44,108 nucleotides of DNA from DATJPY01 sp035506135 (GTDB taxonomy: Bacteria; Myxococcota_A; UBA9160; PR03), in NCBI GenBank assembly GCA_035506135.1, contig DATJPY010000078.1:1-44108 (forward strand). Direction: 5' to 3'. The notes below the pieces were generated by a model. That model was not told where the DNA came from, did no database searches, and was given only the letters and a program-made list of their open reading frames with translations. Positions 15,268 to 24,261 of the stretch are shown here, piece after piece; position 1 is the stretch's first letter; each line of letters opens with the position of its first letter. The position numbers and the translations under genes are program-made.

Positions 15268-16833
15268 ATGGATGCGGCCGCTGCGGTGACCCTGCTCGGT
15301 GGGCTCGGGCTCTTCCTGCTCGGCATCCACCATCTGACCGAGGGCTTGAAGGGCCTCGCCGGCGACTCGCTCCGCCGCGCGCTCCAGAAGCTGGTCTCCG
15401 GCCGGCTCAGCGCGGTGGCATCGGGCGCGCTCTTCACCGCGGTGATCCAGTCCTCGACGGCGGCGATCCTGACCGTGATCGGCTTCGTCAGCGCAGGTCT
15501 CGTCACCTTCTCGCAGGCGATCGGCATGATCCTCGGCGCCACGCTCGGGACGACGTCGACGCTCTGGCTGGTCGCCCTCTTCGGCCTCCGCTTCCGGATC
15601 TCCTCGGCGGCGCTGCCGATGCTCGGCGTCGGCGCCTTCCTCTGGCTGGTCGCGCGCGGCAAGGCGCGATCGCTCGGCGCGATCCTCGCCGGCTTCGGGC
15701 TGATCTTCACGGGGATCGACTACCTGCAGACGGGGATGAAGGGAATCTCCTGGGACCTCGCCGCCTTCGGCGGCACCGGCCCGGGCGCGACGTGGATCCT
15801 CGCCGCGGTCGGCATCGCCATGTCGATCGTCATGCAGAGCTCCACCGCCGCGGGCGCGACGACGCTCGTGGCGCTGAACGCCGGCTCGCTCACCTTCGCG
15901 CAGGGCTGCGCGATGATCGTCGGGCAGAGCATCGGAACGGCGGCGACGACCGGGCTGGTGATGGTCGGCGGCAACCTCGCGGTGCGGCGCGCGTCGCTGG
16001 CGCACATCATCTTCAGCGTCGTCGTCGGGATCCTCTCGCTCGTGTTCCTCTCGCCGCTCGTCGGCGCCTCGGAGTGGTTGGGCGCGCGCCTGGACGATCC
16101 CGACGGCGTGCTGGCGATGGCGACCTTCAGCAGCCTCTTCAAGCTCGCGGGCATCGTCGTGTTCTATCCGTGGCTCGACGCCTTCGCGCGCCTCATCGTC
16201 CGCGTCTCGGGGCAGGGAAGCGAGTCGGCCGTGAGCCGCCTCGAGCCGACGCTCGCCGAGGCGGGCGCGGACGTGGCGCTCGAGGCCGCCTGGCGCGCGA
16301 TCCTCGAGCTCGCGCGCGCGGCGGTGGATCCCATCCGCCGCCGGCTCGCCGGGGAGCCGGCCGCGTACGCGCCGCCGTCCGAGGCTGTCCCGCAGGTCGA
16401 GCGCTTCCTCGAGTCGCTCCCGCTCGAGACCACCGACCTCGCCACCATCGCGCCGCGGCTGGTCCGGCTCTGCCACGCCCTCGATCACCTGACGCAGCTC
16501 CACGCGGACGCGAAGCAGATCCCGCCGGTGGCGAGCGGCTGGAAGGCGCCGCCGGGCTTCGAGGCCGGCGCCCGCGCGCTCGCGGCATGGCTCGACGCCA
16601 CGAAGGACCCAGCGGCCGCGCCCGATCCGGCGGTCTTCGCCGCGGCCGAGGCGGCGTCGAAGCAGGTCGAGGTCGAGCGCGAGAGCGGCCGCGCCCGGCT
16701 GCTGGAGGACGTGGCGCTCCAGCGCGCGCCCACCGCGACGGCGCGCGCCGAGCTCGACGCGCTGACCTGGGCCGACACCACGCTGCATCACGCGTGGCGG
16801 CTCGCCGAGTCGCTGCGGATCGCCGCCGCCTAG
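15268..16833 (+). CDS. Na/Pi cotransporter family protein with C-terminal PhoU-like region
   Basis: A 521-residue membrane protein of the NptA/YjbB type. The two inverted QSSTA signatures typical of sodium-phosphate cotransporters lie at about 61 (VIQSSTAAILT) and 189 (VMQSSTAAGATT), with eight or more hydrophobic helices between 1 and about 320. The remaining 200 residues are soluble and helical, as in PhoU-fused family members. The start at 15268 lacks a clear ribosome site. Its TAG at 16831-16833 overlaps the stop codon of the convergent P-type ATPase. Confidence 0.92.
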   Translation: MDAAAAVTLLGGLGLFLLGIHHLTEGLKGLAGDSLRRALQKLVSGRLSAVASGALFTAVIQSSTAAILTVIGFVSAGLVTFSQAIGMILGATLGTTSTLWLVALFGLRFRISSAALPMLGVGAFLWLVARGKARSLGAILAGFGLIFTGIDYLQTGMKGISWDLAAFGGTGPGATWILAAVGIAMSIVMQSSTAAGATTLVALNAGSLTFAQGCAMIVGQSIGTAATTGLVMVGGNLAVRRASLAHIIFSVVVGILSLVFLSPLVGASEWLGARLDDPDGVLAMATFSSLFKLAGIVVFYPWLDAFARLIVRVSGQGSESAVSRLEPTLAEAGADVALEAAWRAILELARAAVDPIRRRLAGEPAAYAPPSEAVPQVERFLESLPLETTDLATIAPRLVRLCHALDHLTQLHADAKQIPPVASGWKAPPGFEAGARALAAWLDATKDPAAAPDPAVFAAAEAASKQVEVERESGRARLLEDVALQRAPTATARAELDALTWADTTLHHAWRLAESLRIAAA

Positions 16834-19592
16834 GCGCCGGCCCGCACGCCCGCCTCCACCGACGTGACCGCGCGGCGCAGCGATCCCGAGCTGCGGATCG
16901 CGAGCTTCTCGGCCTCGACGACCAGGAAGAAGACGACGCCGCCGAGCGCGAGCCGCGGCCAGACGGCGAGCGGGATGGCCTCGTTGTGGAAGAGCCGCTG
17001 CAGCGGCGTGGTGTACGTGAAGAGGAGCTGCAGCACGGCGACCGCGAGGATCCCGAGCGGCAGGTAGCGGTTGCCGAGGTGCGCGCGCAGCGAGAGCGAC
17101 GAGTCGAGCAGGAAGCGGCTGTTCATCAGGTAGAAGACCTGGCCGAGCGTGATCGCGTTGACCGCGACCGTCCGCGCGAGGGCGTCCGAGGCGCCCTCCG
17201 ACTTCATCCAGAAGAACGCCCACAGCGTGTACGCGAGGAGCGCCACGCCGACGAACGCGACGCGCCAGATCCCGAATCCGGTCAGGATCGATCGATCCAC
17301 CGCGCGCGGCGGCCGCTGCATCACGTCGAGCTCGTGCGGCTCGAAGGCGATCACCAGGCCCAGCGCGACGGACGTCACCATGTTGACCCAGAGGACCTGC
17401 GGCGCGGTGATCGGGAGCGTGAAGCCGAGGAAGATCGCCACCGCGATCACGAGCCCCTGCGCGACGTTGGTCGGCAGCATGAACAAAATCGCCTTCTCGA
17501 TGTTGTTGTAGACGGTGCGCCCCTCCCGCACCGCGGCCGTGATCGAGGCGAAGTTGTCGTCGGCGAGGATCATCGCGGCGGCCTCCTTGGTCACCTCGGT
17601 GCCCTTGATCCCCATCGCGACGCCGATGTCGGCCTTCTTGAGCGACGGCGCGTCGTTCACGCCGTCGCCCGTCATCGCCACGATCTGCCGGTTGGCCTGC
17701 ATCGCCTTCACCAGGCGCAGCTTGTGCTCCGGGCTGGCGCGCGCGAAGACGTCGACGTCGCGCACGCACTCCTGGAGCGCGGCGGTGTCCATCTCCTCGA
17801 TCTCGGCGCCGGTGGTCGCGGTCTTGCCGTCGCCGATGCCGAGCATGCCGGCGATGGCGGCCGCGGTGATCTTGTGGTCGCCGGTGATCATCGTGACCCG
17901 GATCCCGCCCTGGTGGCATTCCTTCACCGCCTCGACGGCCTCGCGGCGCGGCGGATCGAGGAGCCCGATGAGGCCGAGCAGCACGAGGTTGCGGGGCAGA
18001 TCGGCGGGGCCGAGGCGGCCCGCCTCGACGGGCGGGCTCTCGAGCCACGCCAGCGCGAGCACCCGCTCGCCCTGCGCGGCCAGCGCGTCCGAGGCCTCTT
18101 GGAAGCGCGCGCGGTCGATCGGCGCCTGCGCGCCGCCGCGCGTCTGCTGCCGGTCGCAGTGCTCGAGGATCACCTCGGGCGCGCCCTTCGCGAAGAGCAC
18201 CGACGCGCCGCCCGCGGGCTCGTGCAGCGTCGCCATGAAGCGGTGCTCGGACTCGAACGGGATCGCGTCGACCCGCGGCGCGGCGGCCTGCTCGGCCTCG
18301 CGCTCCAGGCCCAGCTTCGATCCGAAGGGGTAGAGCGCGCCCTCGGTCGGGTCGCCCTCCACCTTCCAGACGCCATCCTGCCGCAGCAGCTCCGCGTCGT
18401 TGCAGAGCATCGACACGCGTCCCATCAGGCGCAGCACGGGCTCCTCGCCCGCGGGCTTCCCGCCCTCGCGGACCTCGCCCTCGGGCGCGTAGCCCTCGCC
18501 GGTGACCTGGAACTCGGCGTCCGCCGTGACGGCGGACACCACCATCATCTCCATCAGCGTGAGCGTGCCGGTCTTGTCGGAGCAGATGCGCGACACGGAG
18601 CCGAGCGTCTCGACGGCCGGGAGCCGGCGGATGATGGCGTTGCGCTGGGCCATGCGCTGGACGCCGATCGCGAGCGTGATGGTGATGATCGCGGGCAGGC
18701 CCTCCGGGATCACCGACACGGCGATCCCCACGACGGCCTGGAAGAGCGGGACGAACTCCATGCCCTGCACCCAGCGGCCGTACGCGAAGACCCCGACGCT
18801 CACCACGGCGATCGCGGCCGTGATCGAGTAGCCGAGCTTCTTGATCTGGCGCAGGAGGGGCGTCTCGAGCGAGCTCACCTCGGCGAGGAGCTGGTTGATG
18901 CGACCCATCTCGGTGTCGCGCCCGGTCGCGACGACGACCCCGGTGGCGCGCCCGGAGACGACCATCGTGCCGGAGAACGCCATGTTCTCGCGGTCGCCGA
19001 CGGTGGCCTTGGCGGAGACCTCGGCCTCGGACTTGTCCGCGGGCACCGACTCGCCGGTGAGCGCGGCCTCCTCGGTCCGGAGGTTCTTCACGGCGGCGAG
19101 GCGCAGGTCCGCCGGGACCTTGTCGCCCGACTCGAGGAGCACCACGTCGCCGGGCACGAGCTCCTCGGCGGGGATCATCCGCGTCTCGCCGCCGCGCAGC
19201 GCGCGCGCCTCCGCCGACAGCATGTTGCGGATCGAGTCGAGCGCCGCCTCCGCCCTCCCCTCCTGGAGGAAGCCGAGCAGTGCGTTGAGCACCACCACGC
19301 CGAGGATGACGGCCGCGTCGAGCCAGAGGCCCAGCATCATCTTGGTGAAGCCGGCGCCGAGCAGCACGTACACGAGGACGTTGTGGATCTGGGCGACGAA
19401 GCGCTGGAAGGGCCCGCGCTTCTTGCCCTCGGGCAGGCGGTTGGGTCCGTACTTCGCAAGGCGCGTGGGAACCTCGCCGGCGTCGAGGCCGCGCTCGAGA
19501 TCGGTGCCGAGGCGCTTCACGACCTCGGCGGCGGGAAGGGCGTGCCAGGCGCTGCCGTCGCCGGCCGCCGGGGCGGGGGAGGACGCGTTCAT
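16830..19592 (-). CDS. P2-type cation-transporting ATPase (CtpF/SERCA-like)
   Basis: A 920-residue P-type ATPase. The actuator motif TGES is at 179-182, PEGLPA in TM4 at 296-301, the phosphorylated D339 is in DKTGTLT, and TGDGVNDAP is present in the hinge. The N-terminal cation-ATPase domain (WHALPAAEVVKRL) and the C-terminal helices mark subfamily P2. The helix regions PTNVAQGLVI and LWVNMVTSVALGLVIAFEP resemble the CtpF group more than SERCA: the calcium-binding TM5 Glu and TM6 Asp positions appear replaced, so the ion is uncertain. The ATG at 19592 is preceded by GGAG. It is the last gene of the alr-to-ATPase run, 53 bp after ppk2. Confidence 0.92.
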   Translation of the reverse strand: MNASSPAPAAGDGSAWHALPAAEVVKRLGTDLERGLDAGEVPTRLAKYGPNRLPEGKKRGPFQRFVAQIHNVLVYVLLGAGFTKMMLGLWLDAAVILGVVVLNALLGFLQEGRAEAALDSIRNMLSAEARALRGGETRMIPAEELVPGDVVLLESGDKVPADLRLAAVKNLRTEEAALTGESVPADKSEAEVSAKATVGDRENMAFSGTMVVSGRATGVVVATGRDTEMGRINQLLAEVSSLETPLLRQIKKLGYSITAAIAVVSVGVFAYGRWVQGMEFVPLFQAVVGIAVSVIPEGLPAIITITLAIGVQRMAQRNAIIRRLPAVETLGSVSRICSDKTGTLTLMEMMVVSAVTADAEFQVTGEGYAPEGEVREGGKPAGEEPVLRLMGRVSMLCNDAELLRQDGVWKVEGDPTEGALYPFGSKLGLEREAEQAAAPRVDAIPFESEHRFMATLHEPAGGASVLFAKGAPEVILEHCDRQQTRGGAQAPIDRARFQEASDALAAQGERVLALAWLESPPVEAGRLGPADLPRNLVLLGLIGLLDPPRREAVEAVKECHQGGIRVTMITGDHKITAAAIAGMLGIGDGKTATTGAEIEEMDTAALQECVRDVDVFARASPEHKLRLVKAMQANRQIVAMTGDGVNDAPSLKKADIGVAMGIKGTEVTKEAAAMILADDNFASITAAVREGRTVYNNIEKAILFMLPTNVAQGLVIAVAIFLGFTLPITAPQVLWVNMVTSVALGLVIAFEPHELDVMQRPPRAVDRSILTGFGIWRVAFVGVALLAYTLWAFFWMKSEGASDALARTVAVNAITLGQVFYLMNSRFLLDSSLSLRAHLGNRYLPLGILAVAVLQLLFTYTTPLQRLFHNEAIPLAVWPRLALGGVVFFLVVEAEKLAIRSSGSLRRAVTSVEAGVRAGA

Positions 19593-19645
19593 CGGGGTGC
19601 TCCGTCGGCGCCGCGGGCGGGGCGCTCCCCGACTCTACCACGCCC

Positions 19646-20440
19646 CTAGTAGTGGTCGGGCACGAAGCGGCGTCGCGCGATCGACGCGCGATCGTCGTAG
19701 GCGCCCCGCGTCGACCGCTTCGGCAGCTTCGCCTTCTTGTGTGGCTGCTTCCTGTAGGGAATCAGGCTCAGCAGGTGGCGGATGCAGTTCAGGCGCGCGC
19801 GCCGCTTGTCGTCGGACGGCACGATGTACCAGGGCGCGAACTTCGTGTCGGTGGCGTCGAGCATCAGGTCGCGCGCGCGCGAGTACTCGAACCAGCGGCT
19901 GCGCGAGCACAGATCCGTGGGCGAGAGCTTCCACTGGCGGAGCGGATCCTGGATGCGCGCCTCGAAGCGGCGCTTCTGCTCGTCGTCGCTCACCTCGAGC
20001 CAGAACTTGATGAGCTGGATCCCGTCGTCGACCAGGTACTGCTCGAACTCGGGGCACACCTTGAGGAAGCGCCGGTGCTGCGCCTTCGAGCAGAAGCCCA
20101 TCACGTACTCGACGCCGGCGCGGTTGTACCAGCTCCGGTCGAAGATCACGATCTCGCCCGCGGCGGGAGAGTGCTTGAGGAAGCGCTGCATGTAGAGCTG
20201 CGACTTCTCGCGGTCGGACGGCGCGGGCAGCGCCACCACGCGGAACACGCGCGGGCTCACGCGCTCGGTGATCGCCTTGATCGTGCCGCCCTTGCCGGCG
20301 GCGTCGCGCCCCTCGAACACCACGATCACCCGCGAGCCCTTGGCCTTGACCCACTCCTGCAGCGCGCACAGCTCGACCTGGAGCTCGCGGAGCGCCTTCT
20401 CGTAGTCGGCCCGCTTCATCGGCTCCTTCGCGTCGCCCAT
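19646..20440 (-). CDS. ppk2: Polyphosphate kinase 2 (PPK2 class I)
   Basis: A 264-residue single-domain PPK2 that transfers phosphate between polyphosphate and nucleoside diphosphates. Walker A GRDAAGKGG is at 44-52, Walker B and active site FDRSWYNRAGVEYVMGF at 100-116, with the C-terminal SPTDLCSRSRWFEYSRARD and APWYIVPSDDKRRARLN segments typical of the family. The ATG has a strong GGAGGAGGAG site just upstream. It lies 33 bp after the glycosyltransferase and 53 bp before the P-type ATPase; a link to phosphate or energy storage with the nearby Na/Pi transporter is inference. Confidence 0.96.
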   Translation of the reverse strand: MGDAKEPMKRADYEKALRELQVELCALQEWVKAKGSRVIVVFEGRDAAGKGGTIKAITERVSPRVFRVVALPAPSDREKSQLYMQRFLKHSPAAGEIVIFDRSWYNRAGVEYVMGFCSKAQHRRFLKVCPEFEQYLVDDGIQLIKFWLEVSDDEQKRRFEARIQDPLRQWKLSPTDLCSRSRWFEYSRARDLMLDATDTKFAPWYIVPSDDKRRARLNCIRHLLSLIPYRKQPHKKAKLPKRSTRGAYDDRASIARRRFVPDHY

Positions 20441-20473
20441 GGTCTCCTCCTCCGCTTCCGGGCTCCGACACGC

Positions 20474-21724
20474 TTAGCGCGGGCGGTCGGGCTCCGCCGA
20501 GGCGGGACGGGCGTGGAAGACGCGGTCGGGGGCCGGAAGCTCGGCCGGCGCGCCGCGCTGGGCGCGGATCAGGTCGATGGTCTCGAGGAGGAAGACCGTG
20601 GTGCCGAGCGCCATCGCGAGCACCAGCAGGAGCGCCGAGAGCATCGCGCGCGACCAGTGCATCTGGATGTGCCCGCTCGTCGCGTACTCGGCGATGCCCG
20701 GCCAGCAGACGGCGACCGCGGCGGCGACCAGCGCGCCCGCGCCGACGACCGCCTCGCGCCGCCCGAGCCCGCGCCGCAAGAGGCCCGTGACGCCGGTGGT
20801 CGCGCCCGGTCGGCCGTGCGCGATCGCCGCGATCTGGTCGGCCACGACGGCCGTCGAAGCGAGCAGCGCGACGCCGGTGCCGAGCAGCAGCGCGAGCAGC
20901 ACGCGGTAGATCATCCACTCCTCGAGCAAGCGGTGGCGCATCCAGTAGAGGAACGGGCCGCCACCCACGGCGAGCGCGCCGAACGCAAGGCCGGCGGCGA
21001 GGAGCAGGAGCGGCCGCGCCGGCCGGTAGATCGCCGCGGCGCGCACGATGCTCACCAGGAAGCGCACGCCGTCGCGCGCGACCGAGAGCTTCGACTCGCC
21101 GATGCGCTCCGCGTACGGCATCGGCTCCTCGACCAGCCGAAGCTTGCCTTCGAGCAGCGCGCGCGCCGTCATCGCCGGCGTGTAGTGGAGGCCGTCCGGC
21201 AGCGGGTCGAGGTCGGCCAGCACCGCGCGCCGCATCACGCGCATGCCGCTCGCGGTGTCGCGCACGCGCGCCTGCGAGAGCACGCCCAGGATCCAGGCGA
21301 AGAGCGCGTTGCCGAGCGCGCGCAGCCAGGGCATCTCGCTGCCGGGCCCCATGCGCGAGCCGAGCGCCACGTCGGCCTGCCGGGACTCGAGCGCGCGGCA
21401 GAGGTCCGCGAAGAAGCGCGGGTCGCAGGTGCCGTCGGCGTCGAGGAAGCCGACCCAGTCGCCGCTGGCCTCGGCGAAGCCGCTCTTCAGCGCGGCGCCG
21501 TAGCCGCGATTCTGGTCGAAGCCGAGCACCGTGACCTCCGGATAGCGGCGCGCCACCTCTTCGGTGCGGTCGGTCGAGCCGTCGTTCACGACGATCAGCT
21601 CGACCTCGTCCACGGGGCTCTCGGAGACGATGTGTGCGCGCGCGGCCAGGCAGCGCTCCAGCGTCTCGCCGATGGCGGCCTCCTCGTCGAGCGCCGGGAT
21701 CACGATCGAGAGCCGGTGCCTCAC
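20474..21724 (-). CDS. GT2-family membrane glycosyltransferase
   Basis: A 416-residue family-2 glycosyltransferase. The catalytic domain shows SIVIPALDEEAAIGETLE, VVNDGSTDRTEEVA, RGYGAALKSGFAEASGDWVGFLDADG (DxD at about 95-97) and GSRMGPGSEMP, resembling polyprenyl-phosphate sugar transferases such as dolichol-phosphate mannosyltransferase. About four hydrophobic helices fill residues 250-400. The GTG at 21724 overlaps the ABC ATPase stop as GTGA. Product may be a lipid-linked sugar for the envelope; the sugar cannot be read from sequence. Confidence 0.9.
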   Translation of the reverse strand: MRHRLSIVIPALDEEAAIGETLERCLAARAHIVSESPVDEVELIVVNDGSTDRTEEVARRYPEVTVLGFDQNRGYGAALKSGFAEASGDWVGFLDADGTCDPRFFADLCRALESRQADVALGSRMGPGSEMPWLRALGNALFAWILGVLSQARVRDTASGMRVMRRAVLADLDPLPDGLHYTPAMTARALLEGKLRLVEEPMPYAERIGESKLSVARDGVRFLVSIVRAAAIYRPARPLLLLAAGLAFGALAVGGGPFLYWMRHRLLEEWMIYRVLLALLLGTGVALLASTAVVADQIAAIAHGRPGATTGVTGLLRRGLGRREAVVGAGALVAAAVAVCWPGIAEYATSGHIQMHWSRAMLSALLLVLAMALGTTVFLLETIDLIRAQRGAPAELPAPDRVFHARPASAEPDRPR

Positions 21725-22509
21725 GGCGCGATCGGCCCGTGCGCGCGGCCCGCGAGGAGCTGCTGCAGCGCGGCGTCGGGGTGGCGGCGGATCTCGTCCG
21801 GGATGCCCTCGGCCGCGATGCGGCCGCCGTGGAGCATCGCCACGCGGTCGGCGATGCGGAAGGCGGCGCGCGGGTCGCGGGTCGCCGCCAGCACGGTGAG
21901 CCCGAGGCGCTCGCGAAGCTGCGCCACCAGCTCGAGGAAGGCCTCGGTGCCGATCGGGTCGAGCTCGCCGGTGGCGTCGTCGAGGAGCAGGAGCTCGGGC
22001 CGGTGGGCGATGGCGCGCGCCAGCGCCACGCGCTGGCGCGCACCGGGCGACAGCGCATCGGCGCGCTCGTGCTCGACCTGCTTGAGCCCGACGAGGAGCA
22101 GGCTCTCGCGCACCGCGCGGGCGACGTCGGCCGGCGGCCGCCGCTGCACGGCCGCGGATAGGAAGCCGACGTTGCGCGCGACGCTCCAGTCGGTGAAGAG
22201 CGCGCCCCCGGTGAAGACGACGCCGACGCGCGCGAGCAGGCGCGCGCGCTCGGGGCCGTGGAGCGACGCCGGCGCGCGCCCGAGCAGCGCGACGGCGCCG
22301 CGGTCGGGCGGCTCGAGGCCGAGCGCCAGCCGGAGCAGCAGCGACTTCCCGGCGCCGCGCACGCCGAGCAGCGCCGTGATCGAGCCGCGCGGCACGGCGA
22401 GCGAGACGTCGGCGAGCACCTCGCGATCGCCGGCGCGCCGCGCGACGCCGAGCCACTCGAGCGGCGGCCCCGCGGCGGCAGGCGACGCGCTCAGATCGGC
22501 TGCGCTCAT
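21721..22509 (-). CDS. MlaF-like ABC ATPase with missing catalytic residues
   Basis: A 262-residue ABC ATPase of the MlaF type, expected to pair with the MlaE permease just upstream. Walker A GVRGAGKS (49-56) and signature LSPGARQ (153-159) are intact. However, the Q-loop Gln is Thr (VVFT, position 100), Walker B ends LLLLDD with Asp instead of the catalytic Glu (178), and the H-loop His is Arg (ATRD, position 211). ATP binding may persist, but hydrolysis should be weak or absent. ATG overlaps the mlaE stop as ATGA, and its stop overlaps the glycosyltransferase start as GTGA. No MCE-domain partner (MlaD) is in the window. Confidence 0.85.
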   Translation of the reverse strand: MSAADLSASPAAAGPPLEWLGVARRAGDREVLADVSLAVPRGSITALLGVRGAGKSLLLRLALGLEPPDRGAVALLGRAPASLHGPERARLLARVGVVFTGGALFTDWSVARNVGFLSAAVQRRPPADVARAVRESLLLVGLKQVEHERADALSPGARQRVALARAIAHRPELLLLDDATGELDPIGTEAFLELVAQLRERLGLTVLAATRDPRAAFRIADRVAMLHGGRIAAEGIPDEIRRHPDAALQQLLAGRAHGPIAP

Positions 22510-23123
22510 GCGGGCGCGACCACGCCGAGCAGGAGCGCCAGACCGAGCACGGCGACCACCGAAGCAGCCGCCGCGCGAGCCGCGGCGGCACCGACCTCGC
22601 GCGCGCCGCCGCGCACGGCCAGGCCGACGGCGCAGCCGACCGCGGCCAGGGCGACACCGTAGAGCGACGAGCGCACGAGCCCCGCCAGCACGTCGCCGAC
22701 GCCCGGCAGCGCGCCTCCGCCGACGCCGAACGGCGCGGCGGCCGCGAGCCCCTGCCCGTCGGCGAGCGCGGCCAGCGTGGGCACGACCACCGCCGCCGCG
22801 ATCAGGCGGGGGAGGACGAGGTGGCGCCACGGGTCGCCGGCGAGCGTGCGCAGGGCGTCGACCTGGTCCGTCGCCCGCATCGCGCCGAGCTCGCCGGCGA
22901 GCGCGGCGCCGAGACGCGCCGCGGCGACCAGCGCGGCGACGAGCGGGGCGAGCTCGCGAACCCAGATCCGCTCCGGCGAGCCGAGCCCCGCAGCCGGTGC
23001 CCAGCGCGCGAGACCCGCCGCCGCCAGCACGGCCGCGGCCACGACCGGCAGGAGCGCAGGGCGCAGGAGCCGCGCCCACTGCTCGCCGGCCAGCGCGAGC
23101 GGACCGAAGCGGAAGCCGCTCAC
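22506..23123 (-). CDS. MlaE-family phospholipid transport permease (short form)
   Basis: A 205-residue membrane protein with the MlaE/YrbE signature: ELAPLVAALVAAARLGAALAGELGAMRATDQVDALRTLAGDPWRHLVLPR is the family's most conserved segment (split across residues 55-110). Members are usually 250-260 residues, so the N-terminal amphipathic helix appears missing or shortened. GTG start overlaps the alr stop as GTGA and its stop overlaps the ATPase start as ATGA. Likely forms the membrane part of a lipid transporter between inner and outer membrane. Confidence 0.85.
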   Translation of the reverse strand: MSGFRFGPLALAGEQWARLLRPALLPVVAAAVLAAAGLARWAPAAGLGSPERIWVRELAPLVAALVAAARLGAALAGELGAMRATDQVDALRTLAGDPWRHLVLPRLIAAAVVVPTLAALADGQGLAAAAPFGVGGGALPGVGDVLAGLVRSSLYGVALAAVGCAVGLAVRGGAREVGAAAARAAAASVVAVLGLALLLGVVAPA

Positions 23124-24253
23124 GAGGCGGCCACCCGAGGCACCCGCGCGCCGATCCGCACCAGGAGCTCGTACGGCATCGTGCCCGCGGCGCGCGCCAG
23201 GTCCTCGACCGGGAGCCGCTCGCCGCCCCGCGCGACGCCGAACGCCACCGCCTCCTCGCCCACCGACGCGCCCTCCTCGCCGAGCCAGACCGTCGTCACG
23301 TCCATCGACACCCGGCCGGCGATCGGACGGCGCCGGCCTCCGATCAGGAGCTCCCCCCGATTGGCAGCCGCCCAGGGGATGCCGTCCGCGTATCCGATCG
23401 GCACGCTGGCGATCCAGCCAGAGCCCGGGGCGCGCCAGGTCGCGCCGTATCCCACCTCGTCGCCGGCGCGCACGCGCCGCACGGCCGCGACGCGGCTCCG
23501 CAGCGTCATCACCGGGCGGAGCTCGGGATCGACCAGATGGGGCGCCGGCGCCACCCCGTAGAGGGCGAGGCCCGGTCGCACCGCCGAGCCCCGGAGCGCC
23601 CAGTCCCCCCAGCGCTGCGCGGAGAGCAGGCCGGCGGAGTTGGCGACGTGCACCAGTCCGGGCGAGACGCCCCGCGCCGCGAGCGACTCGAGCACGCGCG
23701 AGAAGACCTCGAGCTGGGCGCGCGTGGGGGCGTCCTCGATCTCGTCGGCCCGCGCGTAGTGCGTCGCGACGCCCTCGAGCTCGAGCTCGGGACTCGCGGC
23801 CAGCTTCTCGATCAGCGCCGGCGCCTCGTCCGGCGCCACGCCGAGCCGACGCATTCCGGTGTCGATCTCGACGTGCACGCCGGCGCGCGCGCCGAGCTCG
23901 CGCGCCGCGCCGGCGAGCCAGTCGGCCTCGCGCTCGGCGTGCAGCATCGCCGTCGCCCCGAGCGCGAGCGCGGTGCGCGCATCGGCCGGCCCGCGAACGC
24001 CGCCGAGCAGGAGCACGGGCGCATCGATCCCGCCCTCGCGCAGCGCGCCGAGCTCGCCGAGCGTCGCGACCGCGAAGTGGTCGCAGCCGGCCCCGAGCAG
24101 GCAGCGCGCCGCGAGGACCGCGCCGTGCCCGTAGGCATCCGCCTTCACGACCGCGATCACGCGCCGCGCCCCGGCGCGCCGCCGCAGGACCGCCCAGTTG
24201 TGGGCGAGGGCGGCCCGGTCGACGGCCGCCACGGTGCCCTCCCTCGGATCCAT
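23120..24253 (-). CDS. alr: Alanine racemase
   Basis: A 377-residue PLP enzyme that makes D-alanine for peptidoglycan. The PLP lysine K37 lies in AVVKADAYGHG; the second catalytic residue Y269 lies in GDEVGYGATW. HVEIDTGMRRLGV, VRPGLALYG, PIGYADG and RVSMD are also present. ATG at 24253; a TATAAA -10 element ends 8 nt before it, so the transcript may be leaderless. First gene of a run continuing into mlaE, the ABC ATPase, the glycosyltransferase, ppk2 and the P-type ATPase. Confidence 0.97.
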   Translation of the reverse strand: MDPREGTVAAVDRAALAHNWAVLRRRAGARRVIAVVKADAYGHGAVLAARCLLGAGCDHFAVATLGELGALREGGIDAPVLLLGGVRGPADARTALALGATAMLHAEREADWLAGAARELGARAGVHVEIDTGMRRLGVAPDEAPALIEKLAASPELELEGVATHYARADEIEDAPTRAQLEVFSRVLESLAARGVSPGLVHVANSAGLLSAQRWGDWALRGSAVRPGLALYGVAPAPHLVDPELRPVMTLRSRVAAVRRVRAGDEVGYGATWRAPGSGWIASVPIGYADGIPWAAANRGELLIGGRRRPIAGRVSMDVTTVWLGEEGASVGEEAVAFGVARGGERLPVEDLARAAGTMPYELLVRIGARVPRVAAS

Positions 24254-24261
24254 GCCGCGGC

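Noticed and set aside
13543..19641. A 2,032-codon minus-strand open frame running through purH and across the Na/Pi transporter into the P-type ATPase
   Set aside because: Only the purH part is real. The rest is an out-of-frame or antisense shadow caused by high GC content, rich in Arg/Ala/Gly and with no domains.
15159..19649. A 1,496-codon plus-strand open frame antisense to the P-type ATPase
   Set aside because: Low-complexity Arg/Ala/His composition and full overlap with two well-supported genes; a GC shadow.
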